DNA from: Selenomonas sp. WCT3
GTDB taxonomy: Bacteria; Bacillota; Negativicutes; Selenomonadales; Selenomonadaceae
Assembly: GCA_900100835.1 (NCBI GenBank)
Contig: FNCM01000006.1
Span: 62,001-126,000 of the forward strand
Reading direction: 5' to 3'
Length of the DNA: 64,000 bases
Of the stretch, positions 55,158 through 63,109 are shown one piece after another. The translations under genes and the position numbers were made by a program. Within the stretch, counting starts at the first letter, position 1, and every line of letters begins with the position of its first letter. The notes under the pieces are model-generated. The model ran no database searches, was not told where the DNA came from, and was given only the letters and a program-made list of their open reading frames with translations.

Positions 55158-55949
55158 ATGGATCAGGAACAAGTAGCGGCCGAGAAAGCCTTCCTCGATC
55201 AATACGACGTGTCAAAATACGAACGGCCTTCGGTCACTGCCGACATGATCATCTTCACGATGGATGATGACAATGAGCTCAATATCCTGTTGATCAAGCG
55301 CGCCCATCATCCCTACAAAGATTATTGGGCCATCCCTGGCGGCTTCCTGGAAACCGGCAGGGAATCGATCGATGAGGCTGCGGCTCGAGAACTTTATGAG
55401 GAGACCGGCGTGAAAGCAGCCGATGGCATTGACCTGCGGCAGCTCATCACCGTCGGGACCCCCGACCGCGACCCGCGCACCCATGTGGTCAGTGTGGTCT
55501 ACACCGCACTGGTTCCCAAGGGACTGCTCCAGCCCAAGGCTGGCGATGACGCCAAAGAAGCCAAGCTCTTCAAGATCCGCAAGGGCTACGACGAGAACGG
55601 CGACCTTTCCATCTACTTCGTCGGCGATAAATGCTCCCTCACCATGAAGAACATCGCCTTCGATCATGAGGACCTGATCGTGACGGCCCTGAAACGCCTC
55701 CGCGGACGGCTGAACTATACCGACGATGCCTTTGCCCTGCTGCAGGACAAGGCCCGCTTCGACATCTTAGAGCTGCTGCGCGTACACGAGGCCATCCTGT
55801 TCCAGCAGCTCGACAAGCCGAACTTCCGCCGCATGTTCATGCGCGACTATGTCGGCAAGCACCGCGTCAAGGAACTGGGCCAGTACGCACAGGAAGGCAA
55901 GCGCAAGACGACGCTGTACAAATATCTCCCCAGCGGTTATGACATCTGA
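55158..55949 (+). CDS. nrtR: NrtR-family transcriptional regulator (Nudix plus winged helix)
   Basis: 263 residues from ATG 55158 with GAGGTG upstream. N-terminal Nudix domain (about 25-165; WAIPGGFLETGRES and RELYEETGV). C-terminal winged helix (about 185-263; RFDILELLRVHEAILFQQL, then FRRMFMRDYVGK). NrtR proteins repress NAD genes and release DNA when the Nudix domain binds ADP-ribose-type ligands. It heads the operon nrtR-pncA-pncB-nadE and the palindrome lies 70 bases upstream. By eye the GG-to-E spacing of the Nudix box is one residue longer than the textbook form, so catalysis is doubtful. Confidence 0.9.
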   Translation: MDQEQVAAEKAFLDQYDVSKYERPSVTADMIIFTMDDDNELNILLIKRAHHPYKDYWAIPGGFLETGRESIDEAAARELYEETGVKAADGIDLRQLITVGTPDRDPRTHVVSVVYTALVPKGLLQPKAGDDAKEAKLFKIRKGYDENGDLSIYFVGDKCSLTMKNIAFDHEDLIVTALKRLRGRLNYTDDAFALLQDKARFDILELLRVHEAILFQQLDKPNFRRMFMRDYVGKHRVKELGQYAQEGKRKTTLYKYLPSGYDI

Positions 55950-55964
55950 AAGGACGGGAAACAA

Positions 55965-56522
55965 ATGAGCACGAAAAAGATTCTGATCATCGTAGATATG
56001 CAGGCCGATTTCATCGATGGCGCCCTTGGCTCCCAGGAAGCTGCTGCCATCGTCCCGCCGGTATGCCAAAAGATCGAAGCCGCCAGACAGAACGGCGACA
56101 TCCTGATTTTTACCCGCGACACCCACCACGCGGACTATCTGGAGACGGAAGAGGGCAGGCATCTGCCAGTCCCCCACTGCCTCAAGGACACCGCAGGCTG
56201 GCAGATTGACCATCGCCTGCCCATCGACGCCGGCGACACCATCATAGATAAGCCCACCTTCGGTTCGCTGGCCCTCGGCCCCCTGCTGCAGCAGAAATAC
56301 ACCCCTGTCATTGCAGCCATCGAGCTTATCGGTCTCTGCACCGATATCTGCGTGCTCTCCAATGCCGTCATCGCCAAAGCGGCACTGCCTGACGTCCCCA
56401 TCGTTGTCGATGCGGCCTGCTGCGCAGGTGTCACGCCAGAGTCCCACGATACAGCCCTTGCCGCCATGAAAACCATCCAGGTGAACGTCCTTCACCAGGG
56501 ACAGGAGCCTTGGCGAAAATAA
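55965..56522 (+). CDS. pncA: Nicotinamidase (isochorismatase-like hydrolase)
   Basis: Deamidates nicotinamide to nicotinate. 185 residues with Asp in IIVDMQADFIDG, Lys in IDKPTFGS, and the nucleophile Cys in GLCTDICVLSNA. Metal-site residues would be in FTRDTHHADY. A proper ribosome site precedes the ATG, and nrtR ends 16 bases upstream. The product feeds PncB. Confidence 0.92.
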   Translation: MSTKKILIIVDMQADFIDGALGSQEAAAIVPPVCQKIEAARQNGDILIFTRDTHHADYLETEEGRHLPVPHCLKDTAGWQIDHRLPIDAGDTIIDKPTFGSLALGPLLQQKYTPVIAAIELIGLCTDICVLSNAVIAKAALPDVPIVVDAACCAGVTPESHDTALAAMKTIQVNVLHQGQEPWRK

Positions 56523-56551
56523 CTACTTGTGCGATTGAGGAGGAAGTAACC

Positions 56552-57769
56552 ATGAAGTTCAACCAGATCATCCACTCACTGCTCGAAACCGATCTCTACA
56601 AGTTCAGCATGGGGCAGGCCATCTTCCATCAGGCCAGCGAATACGAAACCACCTGGACGTTCAAATGCCGCAATGAGGACGTGCAGTTCACCCCTGCCAT
56701 GGTCGAAGAGATCAAGGCCCAAATCAAAGCCTACTGCGCGCTGCGCTTCACCGAAGAGGAGCTTGCCTACCTCGCCGGCATCAAATGGCTCAAGAAGTCC
56801 TACATCAATCACCTGCGCCTCTGGCGGCCAGACTTTGCCGACTTCTCCATCCAGGCCGCCGGAGATTGCGGCCTGTCCATCGAAACCCAGGGAACGCTGC
56901 TCGACACCTCCATGTATGAGATCCCCACGCTGGCCATCGTGAATGAAGTCTACTACCGCTTCCGCCCCGACTACGAGGCACTGGTCGCCGATGCCAAGAA
57001 ACGCACGCGCCAAAAGGCCGATATGCTGCGGGCCGGGAACTACTGGCTGCCCATCTTCTCCGAATTTGGCCTGCGCCGCCGGCTTTGCGCTGAGGCCCAA
57101 GAATATGCCATCGAGCAGTTCGCTGACCTCGACAGCAACGATGTGCTGCGCTCCTACTTTGTCGGCACCTCCAACGTCTATCTGGCGAAGAAGTTCGGCG
57201 TCAAGCCGGTCGGCACGATGGCCCACGAATGGATCATGTGCATGGGCCAGGGCAACCACCTCTACAATCCCGCCTACTCCAACCAGGTCGCCCTCGAGGC
57301 CTGGGTAAAGGAATACGGAGTCGACAACGGCATCGCCTTGACAGACACCATCACCACCGACTGCTTCCTGCGCGACTTCGACAAGACCCTGGCCACCCTG
57401 TTCAGCGGCGTCCGCCACGACTCCGGCGACCCGTTCCTCTGGGGTGACAAGCTCATCGACCACTACACGCGGCTCGGCATCGATCCCGCCAGCAAGACGC
57501 TGCTGTTCTCCGATTCGCTGGACTTTGCCAAGGCCGACAAGATTGCCCGCTACTTCCAGGGCAAGGCCAAGGTCGCCTTTGGCATCGGCACCTATATTTC
57601 CAACGACACCTACGCCAAGCCGCTGAACATCGTCATGAAGGTGACCAGATGCAATGGCCAGGACGTAGCCAAGATATCCGATACGCCGGGCAAAAGCATG
57701 TGCAAGAACCAGGAATACGTAGACTACCTGCAGCGGGCCATCGACTGGCGGCTCAAGCACAACGACTGA
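56552..57769 (+). CDS. pncB: Nicotinate phosphoribosyltransferase
   Basis: Makes nicotinate mononucleotide from nicotinate and PRPP. About 405 residues from ATG 56552 with GAGGAGG (an upstream start at 56510 overlaps pncA). Starts with LLETDLYKFSMGQAIF; the phosphorylated His is in SGVRHDSGDPFLWG; GTSNVYLAKKFG and KVAFGIGTYISND are conserved. The gene is visibly richer in G+C at third positions than genes outside the operon (57001-57060 has 38 G/C of 60). Confidence 0.95.
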   Translation: MKFNQIIHSLLETDLYKFSMGQAIFHQASEYETTWTFKCRNEDVQFTPAMVEEIKAQIKAYCALRFTEEELAYLAGIKWLKKSYINHLRLWRPDFADFSIQAAGDCGLSIETQGTLLDTSMYEIPTLAIVNEVYYRFRPDYEALVADAKKRTRQKADMLRAGNYWLPIFSEFGLRRRLCAEAQEYAIEQFADLDSNDVLRSYFVGTSNVYLAKKFGVKPVGTMAHEWIMCMGQGNHLYNPAYSNQVALEAWVKEYGVDNGIALTDTITTDCFLRDFDKTLATLFSGVRHDSGDPFLWGDKLIDHYTRLGIDPASKTLLFSDSLDFAKADKIARYFQGKAKVAFGIGTYISNDTYAKPLNIVMKVTRCNGQDVAKISDTPGKSMCKNQEYVDYLQRAIDWRLKHND

Positions 57770-57784
57770 TAGGAGGTATCCACC

Positions 57785-58561
57785 ATGAAACAGGCATATC
57801 CAAGATTCCAGGCAGACGAAGACAAACAGCGGATTGTTTCCTTCCTCCAGGACTGGTTCAGCAAGAACGGCCCCGAGGCCCAGGCAGTGGTCGGCATCTC
57901 GGGCGGCAAGGACTCCTCGGTGGCAGCCGCCCTATGCGTGGAGGCCCTGGGCAAGGATCGGGTCATCGGCGTTCTGATGCCCAACGGTGTCCAGTCCGAC
58001 CTCGAGGACGCCCTTTGCCTTGTCCGACACCTGGATATCCAGTACCGCATCGTGAACATCGAGACAACCTTCAAGGAAATGCTCAAAGCCCTGCAGTACA
58101 CCGAAATCATAAACCACCACAACTTCTACTTCTCCGTCACCGACGCCCTGCGGCAAAATCTCCCGCCGCGTCTCCGTATGGCGACGCTTTACGCCATCGC
58201 CCAGGGCATCCCCGGCGGCGGACGGGTCATCAACACCTGCAACCGCTCCGAAGACTACGTCGGTTACAGCACCAAATACGGCGACAGCGCCGGAGACGTT
58301 GCCCCGCTGGCCGCCTACACCGTCGATGAAGTGCTAGCCATGGGCCAGGTCCTCGGCCTGCCCACCCATCTGCTCCACAAAGCCCCCGCCGATGGGCTCT
58401 GCGGCAAGACCGACGAAGACAACCTCGGCTTCACCTACGCGGTCTTGGATCACTACATCAAGACCGGAAGCTGCGAAGACCAGGAGACCAAGGCCAGGAT
58501 CGACCACCTCCACGCCATCAACCAGCATAAGCAAGAACTCATGCCCATGGTGGCAAGATAA
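57785..58561 (+). CDS. nadE: Ammonia-dependent NAD synthetase
   Basis: 258 residues, synthetase domain only, no glutaminase. P-loop VVGISGGKDSSVAAAL; NTCNRSEDYVGYSTKYGD; APADGLCGKTDEDNLG. It completes the salvage operon: nicotinamide to nicotinate (PncA) to NaMN (PncB) to NaAD to NAD. The adenylyltransferase NadD is not in the operon. AGGAGG lies ahead of the ATG. It is a second NadE beside the 48514 gene. Confidence 0.94.
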   Translation: MKQAYPRFQADEDKQRIVSFLQDWFSKNGPEAQAVVGISGGKDSSVAAALCVEALGKDRVIGVLMPNGVQSDLEDALCLVRHLDIQYRIVNIETTFKEMLKALQYTEIINHHNFYFSVTDALRQNLPPRLRMATLYAIAQGIPGGGRVINTCNRSEDYVGYSTKYGDSAGDVAPLAAYTVDEVLAMGQVLGLPTHLLHKAPADGLCGKTDEDNLGFTYAVLDHYIKTGSCEDQETKARIDHLHAINQHKQELMPMVAR

Positions 58562-58608
58562 AAGCAGAGCGCTGACCATATCATTCTGGCCAGTGCTCTG
58601 CTTTTATC
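58557..58608 (+). terminator. Terminator of the NAD-salvage operon
   Basis: GATAAAAGCAGAGC (58557-58570) pairs with GCTCTGCTTTTATC (58595-58608). The stem overlaps the nadE stop codon. Confidence 0.75.
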
Positions 58609-58730
58609 TTATTCTACTGTTCGATATCCATGCAGCATCCATCACTTTATTCTCCTTATCCTACATACGAACCAAACCGGCGTGACTCAATCAATCGATT
58701 CCATTGCAGGCAAAGCCGCCGCCCTCGCCT

Positions 58731-59432
58731 TTAATCGGGTATGACATGGTATGTCGCGCTCCTTGCCTTGAACCAGCACAACCCGGAATTGATAGCTTCC
58801 ACCTTCACCTGCTCAGCATCCACCAGATAGATAAATCCATCCTCCATCAGTATGGTCGAATCAAACCAATAGGGATCATCCATCTCACCACTGCGGCTGC
58901 TTATATCATAGGCCGCATCACCTGTAAACCACATCTCAAGCTGTCCGCCCCAAATGCCGCCGAACAAGACGTAAACGCCATCCTCCTGCTCTTCCAGCCG
59001 TTCAACATAAGCATCGTGAAAACCGCCCGACACAAGCATCAAATTCCGGATATCCTTCTGCCCGCGGATTGCCGGATAGGCTTCAAACCGATAGCCTTCA
59101 TCCAGCGCCAACAATTCACGGGAGACACGCTCCTGCTCCACCATGCGAAGCAACGCCTCCTTATCCGAAAGCGCCACCTCCCCTAGCTTAGTCTTTGGGT
59201 CCACCCGCCAGTTTTCCTGCTCCCCATCCGTGATAAGAACCCTCCTATGTAAATACGGCGCCGCTGCCGTATCATAGACATACTGCTTGGCCAGAGCCGT
59301 CTTCTCTTCGTTGAGGACGATAAAATATGCTCCCCAGCAGCTTGCTTCGCCCTCCTCATTCAGCTCTTGATATTGTGCATACACCGTCGAAGTATAGTAT
59401 TTACCATTCCCCTTATTTATTATTGCATACAT
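58731..59432 (-). CDS. Hypothetical 233-residue soluble protein
   Basis: No family recognised. Acidic, rich in Tyr and Trp, alternating short strands and helices. Opens MYAIINKGNGKYYTSTVY, suggesting a beta-hairpin, and has GGIWGGQLEMWFTGDAAY and DDPYWFDSTILMEDGFIY later. No signal or membrane segment. GGGAAGGGATG precedes the ATG. It lies alone between the NAD operon and the 59589 gene. The product reads like a protein that handles a small module, but I assign no function. Confidence 0.7.
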   Translation of the reverse strand: MYAIINKGNGKYYTSTVYAQYQELNEEGEASCWGAYFIVLNEEKTALAKQYVYDTAAAPYLHRRVLITDGEQENWRVDPKTKLGEVALSDKEALLRMVEQERVSRELLALDEGYRFEAYPAIRGQKDIRNLMLVSGGFHDAYVERLEEQEDGVYVLFGGIWGGQLEMWFTGDAAYDISSRSGEMDDPYWFDSTILMEDGFIYLVDAEQVKVEAINSGLCWFKARSATYHVIPD

Positions 59433-59541
59433 GCTCTCATCCCTTCCCGGTACGCGCCATGATTTATGGATTCTTTTATTGTATTGCCCTTTCTTTAAAC
59501 GATATTTTGTGCCGGCTTAATGCCACATTAGAGGATGTTAT

Positions 59542-59585
59542 GCAAAAAGAATGAGCCTTACAGGACACCGTCCTGCAAGGCTCAT
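59542..59585 (-). terminator. Terminator of the 59589 gene
   Basis: ATGAGCCTTACAGGAC (59551-59566) pairs with GTCCTGCAAGGCTCAT (59570-59585) with one mismatch, then a TTTTT run on the minus strand. Confidence 0.85.
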
Positions 59586-59588
59586 TTA

Positions 59589-60050
59589 TCAATAGTCCTC
59601 GTCATTGTCGTAAGAATCATTCCAGAACGACGACTCCTCACTGTCATCTACTGCATCTTCATAAACGGAGGTATCTTCTGCCGCATAGTCTCCATCAGCC
59701 GCTTCATCGATTTCTGTCTCTCTCTCCTCCCATAGCCAATCGTCATTATAGTTTGTATAGTTATTGGTTATTTCCTGATTCCCATTTTTCTTATCTCCGC
59801 TGAGCATATGTCCAAGGATTGCCCCAGCAGCCACGCCCCCCGCTACATTGCGCAAAGTATGATCTTTCTCTCGGCGTAATGCCACTTGCGATTGCCGTGC
59901 AGGTTCCTTTCCTATGCGTACCTTCCGCTGTCCACACTCGGCTTTATCAGCCGCAACCAGCCGATTTCCATGTTTTCCCGTTTCCTTTTGGGACCGGAAC
60001 ACTACCCAGCCAATAAATATTCCCAAAACAATCAACAAAAAAGTTTCCAT
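59589..60050 (-). CDS. Membrane-anchored protein with a long acidic tail
   Basis: 153 residues, family not recognised. N-terminal membrane helix (FLLIVLGIFIGWVVF), basic linker (GQRKVRIGKEPARQ), a short glycine/alanine hydrophobic stretch (VAGGVAAGAILGHML) that may be a second membrane segment, then an Asn/Tyr-rich region and a C-terminal half dominated by Asp and Glu. The composition resembles small envelope-associated proteins. GGGAGGG is ahead of the ATG. Confidence 0.7.
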   Translation of the reverse strand: METFLLIVLGIFIGWVVFRSQKETGKHGNRLVAADKAECGQRKVRIGKEPARQSQVALRREKDHTLRNVAGGVAAGAILGHMLSGDKKNGNQEITNNYTNYNDDWLWEERETEIDEAADGDYAAEDTSVYEDAVDDSEESSFWNDSYDNDEDY

Positions 60051-60211
60051 GAACCGCCCTCCCTGTAAATCGCTTATCTATATTATAATCTCATCCCTGT
60101 TCTTTGCCTATAAGCAAATTGCCCTGTCAATTCCTCTGCCCAAGCAGGATATTTCCCGCATGAAAAAGAAATACATACGAAAACAACCAGCAAAACAAGG
60201 AGGATCACATT

Positions 60212-60784
60212 ATGTCAGTTCTACAAGATATCCTGGCGGTCAACGCCTCGTTCTGTACCGCCCCACCTATGGACTATACGCAGGAAGACCATCAGCAAAG
60301 CAAACTGCCCCAGAAACAGGTAGCCATCATCACCTGCATGGATACCCGGCTGGTCAATTTCCTTGAGCCCGCCTTAGGCCTGGCCCGTGGCGATGCCAAG
60401 GTAATCAAAACAGCGGGAAACTCCGTAACGGGCGTCTTTGACGGCACCATCCGCAGCCTCATGGTCTGCATCTATGAGCTTGGCGTCAAGGAAATCCTCG
60501 TCATCGGCCACCACGAATGCGGCATGTCCAAGACCACCTCCCAGAGCCTCACCAAGGCCATGCTGTCACGCGGCGTTCCCAAAGAAGCTATCCACATGAT
60601 TGCTAAGGAACTTGCCGAATGGGCAGACGAATTCCAGCACCCCGAACAAAACGTCATCGATACCGTCGAAGCCATCCGGCTGAATCCTCTGATTCCTGAC
60701 GATGTACCTGTGCACGGGCTGATTTTCCATCCACGAACTGGTAAATTAGACGTCGTGATAGAAGGTTATGATTATGCAAAATAG
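60212..60784 (+). CDS. Beta-class carbonic anhydrase
   Basis: 190 residues. Zinc ligands in ITCMDTRLV (Cys, with the Asp-Arg pair) and VIGHHECGMS (His and Cys). Interconverts CO2 and bicarbonate in the cytosol. AAGGAGG lies ahead of the ATG. A carboxylating PEP metabolism (pckA in this window) would benefit, but no physical link is seen. A 39-residue membrane protein follows 9 bases later. Confidence 0.93.
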   Translation: MSVLQDILAVNASFCTAPPMDYTQEDHQQSKLPQKQVAIITCMDTRLVNFLEPALGLARGDAKVIKTAGNSVTGVFDGTIRSLMVCIYELGVKEILVIGHHECGMSKTTSQSLTKAMLSRGVPKEAIHMIAKELAEWADEFQHPEQNVIDTVEAIRLNPLIPDDVPVHGLIFHPRTGKLDVVIEGYDYAK

Positions 60785-60793
60785 GGGTCCTTT

Positions 60794-60913
60794 ATGGTAA
60801 TGTTCTTGATTCTATGTTTTATTCTTCTTGTTGGTCTGATTACACTGCTTTACCTTACGTGGAAGCTGCTCAAGTTTCTTTTCACCAGACTCAGCCACTA
60901 TAATCAGCAATAG
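60794..60913 (+). CDS. 39-residue single-helix membrane protein
   Basis: Short frame from ATG 60794 with TAGGGG 6 bases ahead, starting 9 bases after the carbonic anhydrase stop. The product starts MVMFLILCFILLVGLITLL: one membrane helix, then a basic end (WKLLKFLFTRLSHY). It looks like a small membrane peptide co-transcribed with the anhydrase. No family recognised. Confidence 0.5.
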   Translation: MVMFLILCFILLVGLITLLYLTWKLLKFLFTRLSHYNQQ

Positions 60914-60999
60914 AAAAAAGCCCCCATCGGTTGCTTATTCATCCAACTTCTCAATAAATTTCACCGTAAAAATACAAAGGCGGGCGGAATTGACTTGTC

Positions 61000-61019
61000 A
61001 TAATTGACCGGTCAATTAT
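61000..61019. repeat. 20-bp perfect palindrome at the end of pagL
   Basis: ATAATTGACC-GGTCAATTAT at 61000-61019, touching the pagL stop codon. There is no loop, and no U-run, so it is not a terminator. It may be a protein-binding site or a remnant; a separate TTGACTTGTCA lies just to the left. Confidence 0.4.
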
Positions 61020-61615
61020 CAGAATGCATGCCGATACCCTAAGGATATGCCTACACCGTTATAGCCGGGATTATGGGTCTTGAAGCCGTTGGAAGCATGG
61101 TGGATGATATAGGCGGCGCTTATGGAATCCTCTGCAGTGAAATGATAAGTGACTCGCGGGCCAATCCGCCAGAGGAAGCCAAAGGCTCTGCCGTTAGCTG
61201 GATGCGCGTGATTATACGCCAAGATTGACCCAGCCCCATCGATGGATGCCGACCACTTCTTGGATAAATTTTTCTCCCAGCGCATCATATAGGATGGGCC
61301 CAGCCCCACTGCCTCCGAGTCCCGGGCAATATCATCATCGGTGGTCTTACCCAAAGGGCGCGTCACGCTGAGGCCATAGTGAAGCGAGACATCTTTTATT
61401 TTTTTGTATTGCCGATAGATATGAAGATTGTAAAGGTCGATGTCACGCCTAGCAAACCAGCGGCCATCGAGATATTCTAACTGGATTTCCACCGCCCGAT
61501 CCTTGGCGGGCTTTGTCTCAACTGGCACACTGCTTTGAGCCATTCCGGTATTGGACAAAAGGATAACCATTGCGGCCATTGTCATCCCCTGGCAAAACAT
61601 CCTTCTGCTATCCAT
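61019..61615 (-). CDS. pagL: PagL-like lipid A 3-O-deacylase (acyloxyacyl hydrolase)
   Basis: Outer-membrane beta-barrel enzyme that removes the 3-linked acyl chain of lipid A. N-terminal signal peptide (MAAMVILLSNTGMAQ), Tyr- and Trp-rich strands, catalytic His-x-Ser as HHASNG, followed by the family NPG (THNPGYNG), and a terminal phenylalanine (YRHAF). About 198 residues from the ATG at 61615; ATGs at 61621 and 61639 are alternatives near the AAGGA site. Supports an LPS-bearing outer membrane. Confidence 0.85.
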   Translation of the reverse strand: MDSRRMFCQGMTMAAMVILLSNTGMAQSSVPVETKPAKDRAVEIQLEYLDGRWFARRDIDLYNLHIYRQYKKIKDVSLHYGLSVTRPLGKTTDDDIARDSEAVGLGPSYMMRWEKNLSKKWSASIDGAGSILAYNHAHPANGRAFGFLWRIGPRVTYHFTAEDSISAAYIIHHASNGFKTHNPGYNGVGISLGYRHAF

Positions 61616-61684
61616 AATCATCACGTCCTTTTTCATCATTTTTTTTAGCTTGACTGCATAAATTGCTTTACTAAGTATTTCGCC

Positions 61685-61721
61685 ATAAAAAAAAGAATCC
61701 CTATTTAAAAGAGATTCTTTT
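61685..61721 (-). terminator. Terminator of the ThrE-type gene
   Basis: Arms 61691-61702 and 61710-61721 (AAAAGAATCCCT type, one G-U pair) with a TTTTTT run on the minus strand, 20 bases after the stop. Confidence 0.85.
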
Positions 61722-61741
61722 CGTTTTTTATTCGTAGCGGC

Positions 61742-63082
61742 TTATTCCTCATTATAGCGCTGAGCTAGCAGACGGCGTTCATTTTCCAACTTTCGCTCTT
61801 GAATGTAGCGATGAATGAAGATATTGGGAATTGCCACACCAACGGCAATACTGATGATGATGATGACCGCCTCGACGCCGCTTCGTATGCCATCTAGCAA
61901 GGCACTCGAGGTGATGAACTGAATGTTCAGCAAGGCAAAGAGCAGCCGATAAAGCAAAACGCCGGGAATCATCGGAATGGCTGATGGAATCGTCATGATG
62001 ATATTAGGGGTGTGAAACCAATGGATTGCCCGCAGGGCGATGACGCCCACCACAGCTGCCCCAAAGAAGGAGCCAGCCGCCTGGGACCAGCCAAGTTCCA
62101 TCACCGTCACGTTGCGGAGCAATACGGTGATAATGCCACCAACTCCCACCACAGGCAACAAGCGCTTCGGAACGTTGAAGATAATGGAAAACCCGATAGA
62201 GGCAATCGCCGCCGCTAGAGCCTGGGATACGTAAGAAGTCTCCGCCGCCGAAAGGCTCACGGCCGTAAAGTCTGTAACGCCCCCTAAGCGGATAGCCATC
62301 ACAATGCCAAAGGTCATGGAGCCAACAACTAGCAGCGTATGCATGGCTCTTGTCATGCCGGAAACAATAAAGTTGTTGAGTAAATCATCCACGGCATTGA
62401 TAAGCGGAATACCTGGCACCAAAAACAGGGTGCAGGCAATCAGCGGATACCAGTTGAGACTCCCCGTCAAAAACTGCGTAGCCCAGGCCAGCAGCGTCGT
62501 TGCAAAGGAAGTAATGGCTATGGACGCATAGGTGTTAAACCCATAGCCTAGGCAAACGCGGCGAATCAAAAAGCCCAACAGCGCGCAGACAGCCGTCAGC
62601 AAAAAATCCAACCAGCTGCCACCGAAGAGTTTACAAAATCCACCACAGGCAGCCCCCGCCCCTAAGGCAGTGAGCCATACCGGATAATTCCGTGGCAGCT
62701 TGCGGATATTTTCCAGCTGCCGCTCAAAGTCCTGCAGGGAATAATTTTTGGCCATGGCCCGCCAAGTCAGCTTACTGACCGCTGAAAGGGTCGTCATATT
62801 GACGCCATGCTTGGTACATTTGCGAAACTCCGTATAGGAATGCCGGTCATCGTTGACGTTAAGCATCAGCGTCGTATACATGACATGCTGATGAATGCGA
62901 TCCTTCGGGATTCCCATAAAGGAGGCCGCCCGCATCATATCACGCAGGGTACGGTCCGAATCGGCGCCATTTTCCATCAGCAGCTGTCCCGTATGCAGCA
63001 ACAGATGCATTTTGGGACTAATCTCGGCAAAGGGTTCGCTAAAAATGCGTTCCTTCTCTTCATTTTTATCCAAACTATTCAT
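61742..63082 (-). CDS. Threonine/serine exporter family protein (ThrE type, fused)
   Basis: 446 residues. The N-terminal cytosolic domain (MENGADSDRTLRDM, LNVNDDRHSYTEF) and following membrane domain match DUF1212, and the second membrane half matches DUF3815, so the two parts that are separate genes in some bacteria are fused. About ten hydrophobic segments. PLINAVDDLLNNFIVSGM is a family motif in the middle. Likely exports threonine or serine. The ribosome site is weak (GGGAATGAG). The gene starts 28 bases after the hydrolase gene ends. Confidence 0.88.
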   Translation of the reverse strand: MNSLDKNEEKERIFSEPFAEISPKMHLLLHTGQLLMENGADSDRTLRDMMRAASFMGIPKDRIHQHVMYTTLMLNVNDDRHSYTEFRKCTKHGVNMTTLSAVSKLTWRAMAKNYSLQDFERQLENIRKLPRNYPVWLTALGAGAACGGFCKLFGGSWLDFLLTAVCALLGFLIRRVCLGYGFNTYASIAITSFATTLLAWATQFLTGSLNWYPLIACTLFLVPGIPLINAVDDLLNNFIVSGMTRAMHTLLVVGSMTFGIVMAIRLGGVTDFTAVSLSAAETSYVSQALAAAIASIGFSIIFNVPKRLLPVVGVGGIITVLLRNVTVMELGWSQAAGSFFGAAVVGVIALRAIHWFHTPNIIMTIPSAIPMIPGVLLYRLLFALLNIQFITSSALLDGIRSGVEAVIIIISIAVGVAIPNIFIHRYIQERKLENERRLLAQRYNEE

Positions 63083-63109
63083 AGGTTATCTTGCTCATTC
63101 CCCTATCTG

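Noticed and set aside
55767..56495. 242-codon minus-strand frame opposite pncA/nrtR
   Set aside because: Crosses two real genes and has no ribosome site or family.
56576..57760. 394-codon minus-strand frame opposite pncB
   Set aside because: Antisense shadow caused by high G+C at third positions of pncB; the product is low-complexity.
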